A stretch of 16,341 nucleotides of DNA from Clostridium_AM sp964554365 (GCA_964554365.1 CAZKOJ010000099.1:1-16341), one strand, 5' to 3'; shown: positions 1-7,529, numbered from the stretch's first letter. Notes: generated from the sequence alone by a model not told the origin. A program made the numbers and translations.

Positions 1-1311
1 AAGGTAGTGAGAGACTTCTTAGATGAAAATGGATTCCTTGAAATGGAGACACCAATACTTGGAAAGAGTACGCCAGAAGGAGCTAGAGACTATCTTGTTC
101 CAAGTAGGAATTATAAAGAAAAGTTTTATGCATTACCTCAATCACCTCAGTTATTTAAGCAGCTTTTAATGATATCAGGTTATGATAGGTATTTCCAAAT
201 AGCAAAATGTTTTAGAGATGAAGATTTAAGAGCAAATAGACAACCAGAATTTACTCAAATAGATATGGAACTATCTTTTGTAGAAGAGGATGACGTTATA
301 GAGTTAAATGAAAGATTAATTAAGAAGGTATTTAAAGAAGTTGCAGGAATAGATGTTAAGCTTCCAATAGAAAGAATGCCTTATAAAATAGCTATGGAAA
401 AATACGGAAGTGATAAGCCAGATTTAAGATTTGGCATGGAAATAAATGATTTAAGTGAAACAGTTAAAAGTGTAGATTTTAAAGTATTCCAGGATGCATT
501 AGCAAATGGTGGATCAGTAAGAGCTATAAAAGCTGAAAATTGTGCTTCTATGGGAAGAAAACAAATTGATAAATTAGTTGAATTTATAAAAACTTATGGA
601 GCTAAAGGTCTTGCTTGGGTAGCTTATAAAGAGGATGGAGTAAAATCTTCTGTAGCTAAGTTTGTAAATGAAGACCAAACTAAAGCTATACTTGATAAAA
701 TTGAAGCTAAAACTGGAGACTTAGTACTTATAGTGGCAGATAGAAATAGTGTTGTATTCCAAAGTTTAGGGGCTTTAAGGCTTCATATGGCTAAAGAATT
801 AGGAATACTAGAAAATAAAAATGAGTTTAGATTTGTATGGGTAACTGAATTCCCTCTACTTTCATATAATGAAGAAGAAGAAAGATTCCAAGCTGAACAT
901 CATCCATTTACAGCTCCTATGGATGAAGATATTAAGTACTTGGAAAGTGACCCAGGAAGAGTTAGAGCTAAAGCTTATGATATTGTATTAAATGGAGAAG
1001 AATTAGGTGGAGGAAGTATAAGAATACATGATATAAAAATTCAAGAAAAAATGCTTGAATTTTTAGGCTTTACAAAGGAACGTGCTTGGGAAAGTTTTGG
1101 ATTTTTACTTGAAGCATTCAAATTTGGAGCACCACCACATGGCGGGCTTGCATATGGATTTGATAGAATGATTATGTTCCTTGCAGGAACAGAAAATATA
1201 AAGGATGTTATTGCATTCCCTAAAAATCAAAATGCGTTCTGTCCTTTAACAGAAGCTCCAAATGTGGTAGATGAAGCACAATTAAAAGAAATTGGTATAA
1301 GAACCAATTAA
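1..1311 (+). CDS. aspS: Aspartate--tRNA ligase, C-terminal part (cut by window start)
   Basis: Class II aminoacyl-tRNA synthetase that charges tRNA-Asp in the cytoplasm. The frame is open from base 1, so the gene begins upstream; about 436 residues are present against roughly 590 for a bacterial AspRS. The missing part is the N-terminal OB-fold anticodon-binding domain and the start of motif 1. Visible are the motif 2 region (FRDEDLRANRQPEFTQID, about residues 69-86), the bacterial-type insertion (GAD) domain in the middle, and motif 3 near the end (GLAYGFDRMIMFLAG). The ending, with KNQNAFCPLTEAPN followed by a short tail, is typical of the family. The ATG/GTG codons near base 7 are internal, not starts. 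A 6S RNA gene follows on the same strand. Identification is firm; whether it is the discriminating or non-discriminating form cannot be judged without the N-terminus. Confidence 0.97.
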   Translation, partial: KVVRDFLDENGFLEMETPILGKSTPEGARDYLVPSRNYKEKFYALPQSPQLFKQLLMISGYDRYFQIAKCFRDEDLRANRQPEFTQIDMELSFVEEDDVIELNERLIKKVFKEVAGIDVKLPIERMPYKIAMEKYGSDKPDLRFGMEINDLSETVKSVDFKVFQDALANGGSVRAIKAENCASMGRKQIDKLVEFIKTYGAKGLAWVAYKEDGVKSSVAKFVNEDQTKAILDKIEAKTGDLVLIVADRNSVVFQSLGALRLHMAKELGILENKNEFRFVWVTEFPLLSYNEEEERFQAEHHPFTAPMDEDIKYLESDPGRVRAKAYDIVLNGEELGGGSIRIHDIKIQEKMLEFLGFTKERAWESFGFLLEAFKFGAPPHGGLAYGFDRMIMFLAGTENIKDVIAFPKNQNAFCPLTEAPNVVDEAQLKEIGIRTN

Positions 1312-1365
1312 TTTAATAAAATGACGAAATTTCAATAATTACAAGTAAATTCTGAAAAATACGAA

Positions 1366-1395
1366 ATGATACATTTATTAAAAATGTAGTATAAT
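1366..1395 (+). promoter_or_regulatory. Promoter of the 6S RNA gene
   Basis: A perfect TATAAT -10 box lies at 1390-1395, with an ATGATA -35-like hexamer (4 of 6 matches to TTGACA) at 1366-1371 and an 18-bp spacer. This puts the start of transcription near 1402, just before the 5' strand of the 6S closing stem. The RNA would therefore be made independently of aspS. Confidence 0.6.
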
Positions 1396-1401
1396 ATTAT
1401 A

Positions 1402-1606
1402 AGAACATAATTAAATATGAAAATTCCTACCCTGTACGTGTAATGAGTTCATATTGACCCAACATTTTTGGAAGAGGGAATCGGACTCTTTTGTGGAATG
1501 ATACTTGGACTTTAAAAGCCGAGAACAGGAACCAAAAAGGAAATGCCCACCTGCGAAAGCGGGTTCAAGGATAACTCAAGAAACGGCATGGCGGGAATTT
1601 TTTTTG
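1402..1606 (+). ncRNA. ssrS: 6S RNA
   Basis: 6S RNA binds the housekeeping RNA polymerase holoenzyme, mimics an open promoter, and tunes transcription in stationary phase. The closing stem is visible as AAAATTCC (1420-1427) pairing with GGAATTTT (1594-1601), and a run of eight or so T residues follows directly as terminator. Between them lies a long, interrupted, mostly self-complementary arm with unpaired central segments. It includes the blocks GCCCACCTGCGAAAGCGGGTT and GGATAACTC...ACGGCA, which I recognise from clostridial 6S RNAs. Length (about 180-205 nt), a dedicated promoter, absence of an open frame and the position directly after aspS all agree. The exact 5' end is inferred from the promoter. 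Confidence 0.85.
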
Positions 1607-1657
1607 TTATTTCAGGTGTAAATAAATGAATAGGAGATTAAACTAGGGGGATAAAAC

Positions 1658-2608
1658 ATGAAAAAGGGGTATGTATATATTATTTTATCAGCCATTATGT
1701 TTAGTACCATGGAAATAGCAGGTAAAATAGTAGCAACTGAAATTAATCCTTTTGAACTAAATTTCTTAAGATTTCTTATAGGTGGAATAATGCTGTTGCC
1801 TTTTGCGTTAAAAGATTTAAAGAGAAGAGAAATAAAGCTTAATAGAAATGATTTTCTATACTTTATGGTAACTGGATTCTTATGTGTAGTGATAAGTATG
1901 TCTTTTTTTCAATTAGCAATAGTACACACTAAAGCTTCTACTGTGGCAATAGTGTTCAGTACTAATCCTGTATTTACAATTCCATTTGCATATTTCATTT
2001 TAAAAGAAAATATAAGTAAAAACACTATTGTATCTTTATTTGTAAGCCTTTTAGGTATAGGTTGTATATTAAATCCTTTTAATATGAATGCAGACATTAA
2101 AGGTATAGTATTGGCTATATTAGCGGCTGTTACATTTTCACTATATAGTGTAATAGGAAAAACAAAATCAGCTAAGTATGGAAGTATAACTTTAAACTGT
2201 CTAACTTTTTTTATGGGCGATTTTATAATGCTTATATTTATCTTTGTTTCAAATATACCAGAAATAATAAAAATAAATGCTTTACATGGATTATCTTTAT
2301 TTTCAAATATACCTATAGCATATGGTATAAATTCTACTAATATTTTTATTTTAATTTACCTTGGAGTTGTAGTTACTGGTTTTGGTTATTTATTTTATTT
2401 TTTTGCCATGGATGAAACTTCTACAACTATAGCTTCTATTGTATTTTTTATAAAACCTGCATTAGCACCTATACTATCGCTAATAATATTAAAAGAAAAG
2501 ATACCTTTCAATGTAGTACTCGGTATTATATTTATTTTAATAGCCTCGTATATAACATTTAGAGGAAAAAGTAATGCGGAAAAAAAGGAAAAAAATTTAA
2601 TGGCTTAA
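1658..2608 (+). CDS. EamA/DMT-family transporter
   Basis: Inner-membrane permease of the drug/metabolite transporter superfamily, 316 residues with about ten hydrophobic segments. It shows the family's internal duplication: an EamA domain at about residues 5-138 and another at about 150-302. Each repeat ends in a proline/glycine-containing helix (FSTNPVFTIPFAYFILKE in the first, FFIKPALAPILSLIILKE in the second), and the two segments are clearly similar. Start ATG at 1658 is preceded by the AGGGGGAT ribosome binding site around 1645. Members export amino acids, metabolites or nucleosides, and the substrate cannot be read from sequence. The Lys-rich tail is cytoplasmic. The gene stands alone between the 6S RNA and a two-way terminator at 2596. 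Confidence 0.9.
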   Translation: MKKGYVYIILSAIMFSTMEIAGKIVATEINPFELNFLRFLIGGIMLLPFALKDLKRREIKLNRNDFLYFMVTGFLCVVISMSFFQLAIVHTKASTVAIVFSTNPVFTIPFAYFILKENISKNTIVSLFVSLLGIGCILNPFNMNADIKGIVLAILAAVTFSLYSVIGKTKSAKYGSITLNCLTFFMGDFIMLIFIFVSNIPEIIKINALHGLSLFSNIPIAYGINSTNIFILIYLGVVVTGFGYLFYFFAMDETSTTIASIVFFIKPALAPILSLIILKEKIPFNVVLGIIFILIASYITFRGKSNAEKKEKNLMA

Positions 2609-2650
2609 TTCTCACATAATATAAGTATTAAACCATTAAATTTATTTTTT
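2586..2650. terminator. Two-way Rho-independent terminator between convergent genes
   Basis: The hairpin has outer arms TTTAATGG (2596-2603) and CCATTAAA (2633-2640), extended by TTAAT/ATTAA after one mismatch. On the plus strand it is followed by TTTATTTTTT. On the minus strand it is followed by the complement of AAAAAAGGAAAAAAA (2581-2595), another T-rich run. It can stop both the DMT gene and the RseC-like gene, and overlaps the 3' end of the former. Confidence 0.65.
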
Positions 2651-3082
2651 CAAAGCTTTTTCGGTAATTTGTACCATATAAAGACTATATTTTTTGTTTT
2701 TAGATAGTTTTTTATCTATACTACTTAATAGTAAAAAAGATACAGTAAGAAATATCAATCCTAAAAGAGAAGACAAGAGTTCATAATTTTTAAAACCCAA
2801 TTTAGGGAAGATAATGTATCCTATTATAATGCCTACAATAGTCATTAATATTGGAAGTCCATAGGTCCAAATAGCCATTTTAAAAAAGGATTTAGTATCA
2901 AGAGAAACTTGAACTCTATCACCTACAGAGGCATTTAAAGTGTTTTTTATATCTACTACGGAATTAAGAGAAGAGCATCCACTTTTGCAATGAGCACAGC
3001 TGTCTCCACATCCAGATTTTCGTTTAAACATTATTGAAGCAGAATCATCCTTCACAAATTTCACATATCCTTCTTCTAACAA
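2642..3082 (-). CDS. RseC/MucC-family membrane protein (SoxR-reducing type)
   Basis: Small integral membrane protein of the RseC/MucC family, about 146 residues. Members occur as modulators of sigma-E signalling in enterics and as parts of SoxR-reducing or Rnf-linked systems; in clostridia the job is unknown. A conserved N-terminal cysteine cluster CGDSCAHCKSGC (Cys-X3-Cys-X2-Cys-X3-Cys) could bind a metal or FeS centre. A short beta domain follows, then two membrane helices (about residues 66-92 and 99-119) and a Lys-rich tail. The open frame extends to a GTG at 3091, but that codon overlaps the only good ribosome binding site (AGAGGTGAT). A TTG at 3082 sits 5-6 nt after it and starts LEEGYV, matching the family's usual N-terminus, so I choose TTG. 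A 23-bp palindrome lies just upstream. Confidence 0.8.
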   Translation of the reverse strand: MLEEGYVKFVKDDSASIMFKRKSGCGDSCAHCKSGCSSLNSVVDIKNTLNASVGDRVQVSLDTKSFFKMAIWTYGLPILMTIVGIIIGYIIFPKLGFKNYELLSSLLGLIFLTVSFLLLSSIDKKLSKNKKYSLYMVQITEKALKK

Positions 3083-3108
3083 TGGGATCACCTCTAATCG
3101 AAATAATT

Positions 3109-3131
3109 GTTTAATAATAATATTATTAAAC
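3109..3131. repeat. 23-bp near-perfect palindrome upstream of the RseC-like gene
   Basis: GTTTAATAATA (3109-3119) and TATTATTAAAC (3121-3131) are exact inverted repeats around one base. It lies 18-27 nt upstream of the possible starts of the minus-strand RseC-like gene. With no T-run after it, it looks more like an operator for a dimeric regulator than a terminator. AT-richness raises the chance of coincidence, though an 11-bp arm is long. Confidence 0.45.
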
Positions 3132-3167
3132 GTTAGATTATATTTTAGTGAAAATAGAAGAAATAAA

Positions 3168-3827
3168 TTATAATTTATTTCTCAAAACACACAAAGACTC
3201 ATTTATTTCTTCACGTGGAAGATTACTATTTTTTAGTTGTTCATCTTCTTTAAGAAGGAGATTTTCATAAAAATGTATACCTTTTTCTACAATATTTTGA
3301 TTAAAATCATTGAGTTCTAAGATTTCGTAAAGCACATCTTCTGCTTTATCATATTTATTTATTTTAATATAATAATCCATAATTTTATTTTGTAGGGAAA
3401 AAGGTATTTTATACTGACAAACTTTTTCTATAATAGGATCTATATCACAAAAATAGTCTTGTAAATCACAATTATTATCTTTATCTACATAGGCTTCTAA
3501 AAAAAGATTTAAGGATTTTAGGTTCATATAAAAAGATTCATCAAGATTATTTTGATTTTCAAAAACATTGGCTTCTTCCTCTAAAAGCTTTGCCATCATG
3601 ATACATTTATCCGCGTTTATTGTACCGTCTGTTTTTATCATATCCATTAAATTTTCATCAGAAAAAGAATTGAAAAATTTAGAGCTAAGTCTAAATATCT
3701 CTTTAAAAGTATCTTCAATTAAACTTAGTGCTTCCTCATTTTTGCCTTCTTGTCTATATTTTAGGATTTTATCCATACATTCATTAAATTTCACTACTAG
3801 TTCAGATGTTAAATTTCTTTTTAACAT
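3168..3827 (-). CDS. Hypothetical helical protein
   Basis: A 219-residue, acidic, probably cytoplasmic protein that I do not recognise. It has no signal peptide and no membrane segment. The sequence is almost entirely predicted helix with regularly spaced Leu/Ile/Tyr/Phe. Stretches such as YRQEGKNEEALSLIEDTFKE and YYIKINKYDKAEDVLYEILE look like TPR-type helix pairs, so a protein-interaction scaffold is plausible. The start ATG at 3827 is well placed after GGGGGTGAC (about 3832-3839). It lies 77 nt upstream of the RseC-like gene on the same strand, so the two could be co-transcribed, although the 23-bp palindrome between them suggests separate control. No catalytic motif is visible and no function is proposed. 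Confidence 0.75.
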   Translation of the reverse strand: MLKRNLTSELVVKFNECMDKILKYRQEGKNEEALSLIEDTFKEIFRLSSKFFNSFSDENLMDMIKTDGTINADKCIMMAKLLEEEANVFENQNNLDESFYMNLKSLNLFLEAYVDKDNNCDLQDYFCDIDPIIEKVCQYKIPFSLQNKIMDYYIKINKYDKAEDVLYEILELNDFNQNIVEKGIHFYENLLLKEDEQLKNSNLPREEINESLCVLRNKL

Positions 3828-4206
3828 ATTGTCACCCCCAAAAGTTATAAAATCAATAGTTTATAGGAATATCAAGTATTATTATATAACAAAATTCTAA
3901 AAATTAATATATATTTAAAAATCAATTATATAACTGAAAAATGAAAAGTGAAAAAACCATAAAAGCATAAAATCATAATTAATAATCAAGTTATTTTATA
4001 GTTTTAGAATTATATTATAGTTAAATGTAAATATTAAGGTATGTATTAGCATAAATGAAGTTTACAGTCAAAAATAATTTAAATATAAACTGTGAAACAT
4101 GATAAATTTAGTTTGCATAATGAATAACGACGTGATATTATATGAATATAACTACATATGGTTTTTAAAACTACTATAGAAATTATAAGAAATGGAGTGT
4201 TGATAT
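3828..4206. other. AT-rich intergenic region between divergent genes
   Basis: No open frame or RNA structure is supported here. It separates the divergent hypothetical (3827, minus) and hemolysin III (4207, plus) genes and must hold both promoters. A TATTAT at 4136-4141 with TTGCAT 17 bp upstream (4113-4118) is a weak candidate for the plus side. An imperfect inverted repeat GTTTACAGT (about 4070) / ACTGTGAAAC (about 4090) is the only other structure seen. Confidence 0.4.
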
Positions 4207-4857
4207 ATGTATAATGAATTTAAGTTCTATACTAAACAAGAAGAAATTGCTAATGCTATTACGCATGGAATAGGAGCAATGCTAGCTATGGCAGCATTGG
4301 TATTTCTTATTTTATTTGCTAGTAAATATGGTGATGGGTGGTATGTAGTTAGTTATACTATTTATGGTGTATGCATGTTTATTATGTATTTAGAATCAAC
4401 ATTGTATCATAGTATAACTAATAAAAAATTCAAAAAACTTTTTAGAATATTTGATCATTGTTCAATATACCTTTTAATAGCAGGTACTTACACACCATTT
4501 ACGCTAACAGTACTTAGAGGAAAAATAGGATGGATAATGTTTTCAGTTATATGGATATTAGCTATCATAGGAATTGTTATGAAGATATTTTGGATAGGAA
4601 AATATGAACTACTTTCTACGGGAGTTTATATTTTTATGGGATGGATTATAGTTTTGGCAATAAAAAGCTTAATTGTTCTTGTACCTTATAATGGTATAAT
4701 TTTGCTAGTGGCAGGAGGAATATTATATACTATTGGAGCATTTCTATATATATTTAATAAAATACCATATAATCATGCTATATGGCATATATTTGTCATA
4801 GGGGGAAGTGCATGTCATTTTTTCTGTATACTATTCTATCTATTACCTATAAAATAG
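4207..4857 (+). CDS. trhA: Hemolysin III / TrhA (PAQR-type) membrane protein
   Basis: Seven-helix membrane protein of the PAQR/hemolysin III family (216 residues, the usual length). Bacterial members are linked to membrane fluidity homeostasis; the haemolysin name is historical. Family motifs are all present: EEIANAITHGIGAMLA at the N-terminus, ESTLYHSI before helix 3, FRIFDHCSIYLLIAGTYTPF, and the C-terminal HAIWHIFVIGGSACHF. The conserved histidines (LYHS, FDHC, HAIWHIF, CHF) and the acidic residue before helix 3 are the likely metal-binding set of a PAQR hydrolase. Start ATG at 4207 follows GGAGTG by a suitable distance. It is a single-gene unit converging on the LOR/SDH gene, with a hairpin between them. 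Confidence 0.92.
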   Translation: MYNEFKFYTKQEEIANAITHGIGAMLAMAALVFLILFASKYGDGWYVVSYTIYGVCMFIMYLESTLYHSITNKKFKKLFRIFDHCSIYLLIAGTYTPFTLTVLRGKIGWIMFSVIWILAIIGIVMKIFWIGKYELLSTGVYIFMGWIIVLAIKSLIVLVPYNGIILLVAGGILYTIGAFLYIFNKIPYNHAIWHIFVIGGSACHFFCILFYLLPIK

Positions 4858-4858
4858 A

Positions 4859-4887
4859 ATATAGTAAGGGATAAACCCTTACTATAT
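4859..4887. terminator. Hairpin between convergent genes
   Basis: A 12-bp perfect stem, with ATATAGTAAGGG-type arms (4859-4870 and 4876-4887) and a 5-nt ATAAA loop, lies right after the hemolysin III stop. It overlaps the last codons of the minus-strand gene. T-runs on either side are weak, so it may end transcription from both sides or act as a 3' stabiliser. Confidence 0.5.
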
Positions 4888-5967
4888 GAGATTATTTGAA
4901 ATATTTACTACAAAGTCTTGTACGTTTGTAACTATTGAAGTAACTTCTAGACTTCCTCTATCTCTTAATTTATTTACTCCAAATTCCGATATGTCTACAG
5001 TATATATGTATACTGGCCTTATGTTATCATCTTCTACCTTATACATAGGAGTCATATTTCCAGTAGCAATAGTATGAAGTTGAGTTGCCATACATATAAC
5101 TGTAGTTGCTTTTTTGCAGTGTACTCTCATTGCATCTTGTGCTTGGTAAACATCAGAAAAAACAGGAGGAAGAGGTCCGTCATCTCTTATAGAGCCTGCT
5201 AAAACAAGGGGTGTTTGATTTTTTATACAGGCATGAATTACACCATCACTAATGGACTGTTCCTCTACAAACTTTTGGAGTGACCCAGCACGTCGTGCTT
5301 TATTAATAATGTCTATGTGATTATAATGTCCATTAAGAGTTGAAAGTTGAGTATATATATTTTGACCAAGAGCTGTTCTAAGAAGAGAACCTTCTAAATC
5401 ATGTGTAGCAAGTGCATTGCCAGCAAATAAAGCATGAACATAACCTGCGTTTATAAGTGATGCCATAGCATTTTTAGAATCATGATCGAAAACTACAGCA
5501 GGACCTAAAACCCACAATATGTAACCATTGTCTCTTTCATAGCGCAATAATTCATACAGACTATCATAATCTTTAGAATATGAACTTTCCCTTGTTCTTC
5601 CGGACCTAAAAGAAAAAGCCTGATCAGTATTTTTCTCATATCCAAAACAATCTACATGCACATATATACCATCTTCTGCACATTCTGTTCTTCCTAAGAT
5701 CACCATATCCCCTATATTTAAGTTTCTAAATTCTTTTATTTGAAGTTTATTATGTTCTGTTATAACTACAACACAATCCATACGACTTTCAGAAGCTAAA
5801 ATCCATTTCCCGTTAATTTTAAAGTACTCAGGATATATAGAGGTTGCATGATAGTTATCAGGAGCAACACCTTTTATTGTTACTTTTTCATAAATTACAT
5901 TTGGTGCTGAAATAAAATTTTCTTTTTCAAAATCAGGTAATTGATATTTAGGTAATTTAAAGCTCAT
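4882..5967 (-). CDS. LOR/SDH (TIGR00300) family protein, probable archaeal-type ornithine cyclodeaminase
   Basis: A 361-residue cytoplasmic protein of the TIGR00300 / LOR-SDH bifunctional-enzyme conserved-domain family. Characterised relatives are the archaeal ornithine cyclodeaminase of Methanococcus and the C-terminal half of cyanobacterial AgrE/ArgZ, which turn ornithine into proline plus ammonia using NAD. Family signatures visible are GRTECAEDGIYVHVDCFG, a Rossmann-like VHALFAGNALATHDLEGSLL, HYNHIDIINKARRAGS and the nucleotide-site AGSIRDDGPLPPVFSDVYQAQ. The N-terminal LOR/SDH domain (about residues 1-110) is somewhat short and there is no arginine dihydrolase domain, so arginine itself is not a likely substrate. 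The start follows GGAGGTAGT closely. Family placement is firm; the ornithine reaction is inferred from distant relatives. Confidence 0.8.
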   Translation of the reverse strand: MSFKLPKYQLPDFEKENFISAPNVIYEKVTIKGVAPDNYHATSIYPEYFKINGKWILASESRMDCVVVITEHNKLQIKEFRNLNIGDMVILGRTECAEDGIYVHVDCFGYEKNTDQAFSFRSGRTRESSYSKDYDSLYELLRYERDNGYILWVLGPAVVFDHDSKNAMASLINAGYVHALFAGNALATHDLEGSLLRTALGQNIYTQLSTLNGHYNHIDIINKARRAGSLQKFVEEQSISDGVIHACIKNQTPLVLAGSIRDDGPLPPVFSDVYQAQDAMRVHCKKATTVICMATQLHTIATGNMTPMYKVEDDNIRPVYIYTVDISEFGVNKLRDRGSLEVTSIVTNVQDFVVNISNNLI

Positions 5968-6294
5968 AATACTACCTCCGTACGCATTATAATTATATTA
6001 AAATAGTAAGTATATTATATCAGAAAGGTGCATTTAATGCTAATACATGTAAAGTTTATGCTAAAATATAATTTTTAAACTGTATTTATAGTGTTATTTT
6101 TTACAAGTTGTTATCCAGGGTGGTGACATCGGATAAATAACAGTTTAGTAAGGGGGATTCTATATTTTAGTACAATCATATCAATTTATATAAGCATATA
6201 GTTATATAAAGTATAAATTCTTCTAATTTTTAATTATATATAAAATTTGATATAATTTATTACAAATATACCAAAGGGGCATGGAGGATTATAA
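5968..6294. other. Intergenic region between divergent genes, with one hairpin
   Basis: No coding frame is supported. A hairpin with TTATCC (6111-6116) pairing GGATAA (6131-6136) encloses a G-rich 14-nt loop, AGGGTGGTGACATC; GTTAT/ATAAC offers an alternative register. This stands out because the surroundings are nearly pure A/T. Its role is unknown. A TATAAT at 6251-6256 is the probable -10 box of the downstream redox gene. Confidence 0.35.
6251..6256 (+). promoter_or_regulatory. -10 box for the sulfite reductase-like gene
   Basis: TATAAT lies 39 nt before the start codon, giving a leader of roughly 30 nt. The hexamer 17 bp upstream (TTTTAA) matches a -35 poorly, so an activator or another sigma factor may be involved. 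Confidence 0.45.
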
Positions 6295-7149
6295 ATGAAT
6301 AATAATGAAGTAGCAAACCTAAAACTTGAAGGTTATTTAAAGCAAAAACAGGAGGATTATTTTTCAGTTAGAATATTAAGCAGGGCTGGAAATATGACAT
6401 CAGATCAACTTGAAAATATTTCAAATATAGCTAAAAAGTATGGCAAATCATATATTGGATTTACTAGTAGGATGTGCATTGAAATTCCCTGGATAAAATT
6501 CGAAAATATAGATAAAGTAAAACATGAATTGGAATCATTTGGGCTTAAAACAGGTGGTACAGGAAAAAGAGTAAGACCTCTAGTGTCCTGTAAAGGAACT
6601 GTATGTACACATGGATTAATAGATACCCAAAAAATTTGTGGTAAGTTACATGATGAGTTCTTTGCAGCAGAGCTGCCTTCAAAATTCAAAATTGGAATAG
6701 CTGGATGCCCAAATAATTGTGTAAAGGCAAATTTAAACGATATTGGACTTATGGGTCAAAGTCAGCCTAAATATGATAATAATAAATGTGTTGGGTGTGG
6801 ATTGTGTATAGCAGGATGTAAATCTGATGCTATAAGTAAAATAGAAGATAAAGTAAGTTTGGATTTTAATAAATGTTTAAATTGTGGAGAATGCATAAAA
6901 GTATGTCCGAGGGAAGCCATAACTTGTGAAAAACAAGGTGTATCAATATTTTTAGGTGGAAAGTTTGGCAGAAGATATAGATTGGCAAATAGGATGGAAG
7001 GGATATTCCATACGGATGAAGTAGAAAATATTATACGTAGCATTTTAAAATATTACAAAAATAATGGGAAAAGCGGAGAAAGATTTTCTAATACTATAGA
7101 AAGAATAGGATGGAAAAAAGTACAGGATGAAATATTTAGGAGCCTTTAA
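6295..7149 (+). CDS. Siroheme-type sulfite/nitrite reductase-like protein with two 4Fe-4S ferredoxin clusters
   Basis: A 284-residue, probably cytoplasmic iron-sulfur protein related to small low-potential sulfite reductases (assimilatory-type, Dsr-LP) and to the C-terminus of F420-dependent sulfite reductase. Residues 1-80 form the NiR/SiR ferredoxin-like half-domain. Residues 85-155 form the siroheme/4Fe-4S domain with Cys99, Cys104, Cys138 and Cys142 (VSCKGTVCTHG; AGCPNNC). A two-cluster ferredoxin insert follows (Cys165/168/171/175 and Cys194/197/200/204), then a C-terminal extension of about 75 residues. The first cysteine pair is spaced CX4C, one shorter than the CX5C I expect in siroheme reductases. 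It probably reduces sulfite or another small oxyanion with ferredoxin electrons; the substrate is inferred. ATG is well placed after GGAGG. It stands alone, with its terminator overlapping the 3' end. Confidence 0.85.
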   Translation: MNNNEVANLKLEGYLKQKQEDYFSVRILSRAGNMTSDQLENISNIAKKYGKSYIGFTSRMCIEIPWIKFENIDKVKHELESFGLKTGGTGKRVRPLVSCKGTVCTHGLIDTQKICGKLHDEFFAAELPSKFKIGIAGCPNNCVKANLNDIGLMGQSQPKYDNNKCVGCGLCIAGCKSDAISKIEDKVSLDFNKCLNCGECIKVCPREAITCEKQGVSIFLGGKFGRRYRLANRMEGIFHTDEVENIIRSILKYYKNNGKSGERFSNTIERIGWKKVQDEIFRSL

Positions 7150-7163
7150 GGCTCCTTTTGTTT
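7138..7163 (+). terminator. Rho-independent terminator overlapping the reductase stop codon
   Basis: AGGAGCC (7138-7144) pairs with GGCTCCT (7150-7156) around TTTAA, and TTTTGTTT follows. The stop codon TAA (7147-7149) sits in the loop and stem edge, so the last codons of the gene form the 5' arm. Confidence 0.85.
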
Positions 7164-7215
7164 AGAATAAAAACTATTTACCGGGAAAACCTAATAGTAG
7201 AAAGGAGAGATGAAT

Positions 7216-7353
7216 ATGGAGAACAAAATGAAAACAACTAATAATAATAAAAAAGAAGATGGTAAATTTAGTAAAAAACATGTAAATCATAATCCAAATG
7301 ATGAAAGCTCAAGAGCCAAATTTGGGTCTAAGGTAGAGAAAAATTTAGATTAA
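7216..7353 (+). CDS. Small basic hypothetical protein, 45 aa
   Basis: Short open frame, 45 residues, starting MENKMKTTNNN and ending VEKNLD. It is rich in Lys and Asn, very hydrophilic, with no membrane segment, and probably disordered. A strong AAAGGAG ribosome binding site (7201-7207) lies 8 nt before ATG 7216; an in-frame ATG at 7210 is too close to it. The next small gene, 35 nt downstream, has a similar N-terminus (MENNNNEPKKW) and composition, suggesting a pair of related microproteins made together. Neighbouring sspH and the composition hint at a spore-associated role, but that is inference only. I do not recognise the family. Confidence 0.65.
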   Translation: MENKMKTTNNNKKEDGKFSKKHVNHNPNDESSRAKFGSKVEKNLD

Positions 7354-7388
7354 AACATATGAATTTTTTAAAGAAAAGGAGAATATGT

Positions 7389-7529
7389 ATGGAAAACAAC
7401 AATAACGAACCTAAAAAATGGTCTAAAGATCCTAATAGTGCTAAGTATCATTCAAGAAGTGCTGAATTTAAAGCACAGCAAGAAGTTAATAAAAACAGTA
7501 AGGTAAAATTTCAACAAGATAAGTCTTAA
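7389..7529 (+). CDS. Small basic hypothetical protein, 46 aa
   Basis: Open frame of 46 residues (MENNNNEPKKW... to ...VKFQQDKS), hydrophilic and rich in Asn, Lys and Gln. AAAAGGAG (7374-7381) sits 7 nt before ATG 7389. It shares an Asn-rich start, an internal Pro-Asn pair (DPNSAKYHSRSAEF here, NPNDESSRAKFG in the upstream gene) and size with that gene, so the two may be diverged paralogues. Function unknown. The good ribosome binding site and paired arrangement are the main evidence that it is expressed. Confidence 0.6.
   Translation: MENNNNEPKKWSKDPNSAKYHSRSAEFKAQQEVNKNSKVKFQQDKS

Noticed and set aside
6110..6136. Resemblance of AGGGTGGTGACATC to the T-box antiterminator motif AGGGTGGTACCGCG
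   Set aside because: The ACCGCG half does not match, there is no stem I or specifier loop upstream, no terminator follows, and the next gene is not a tRNA synthetase or amino acid gene.
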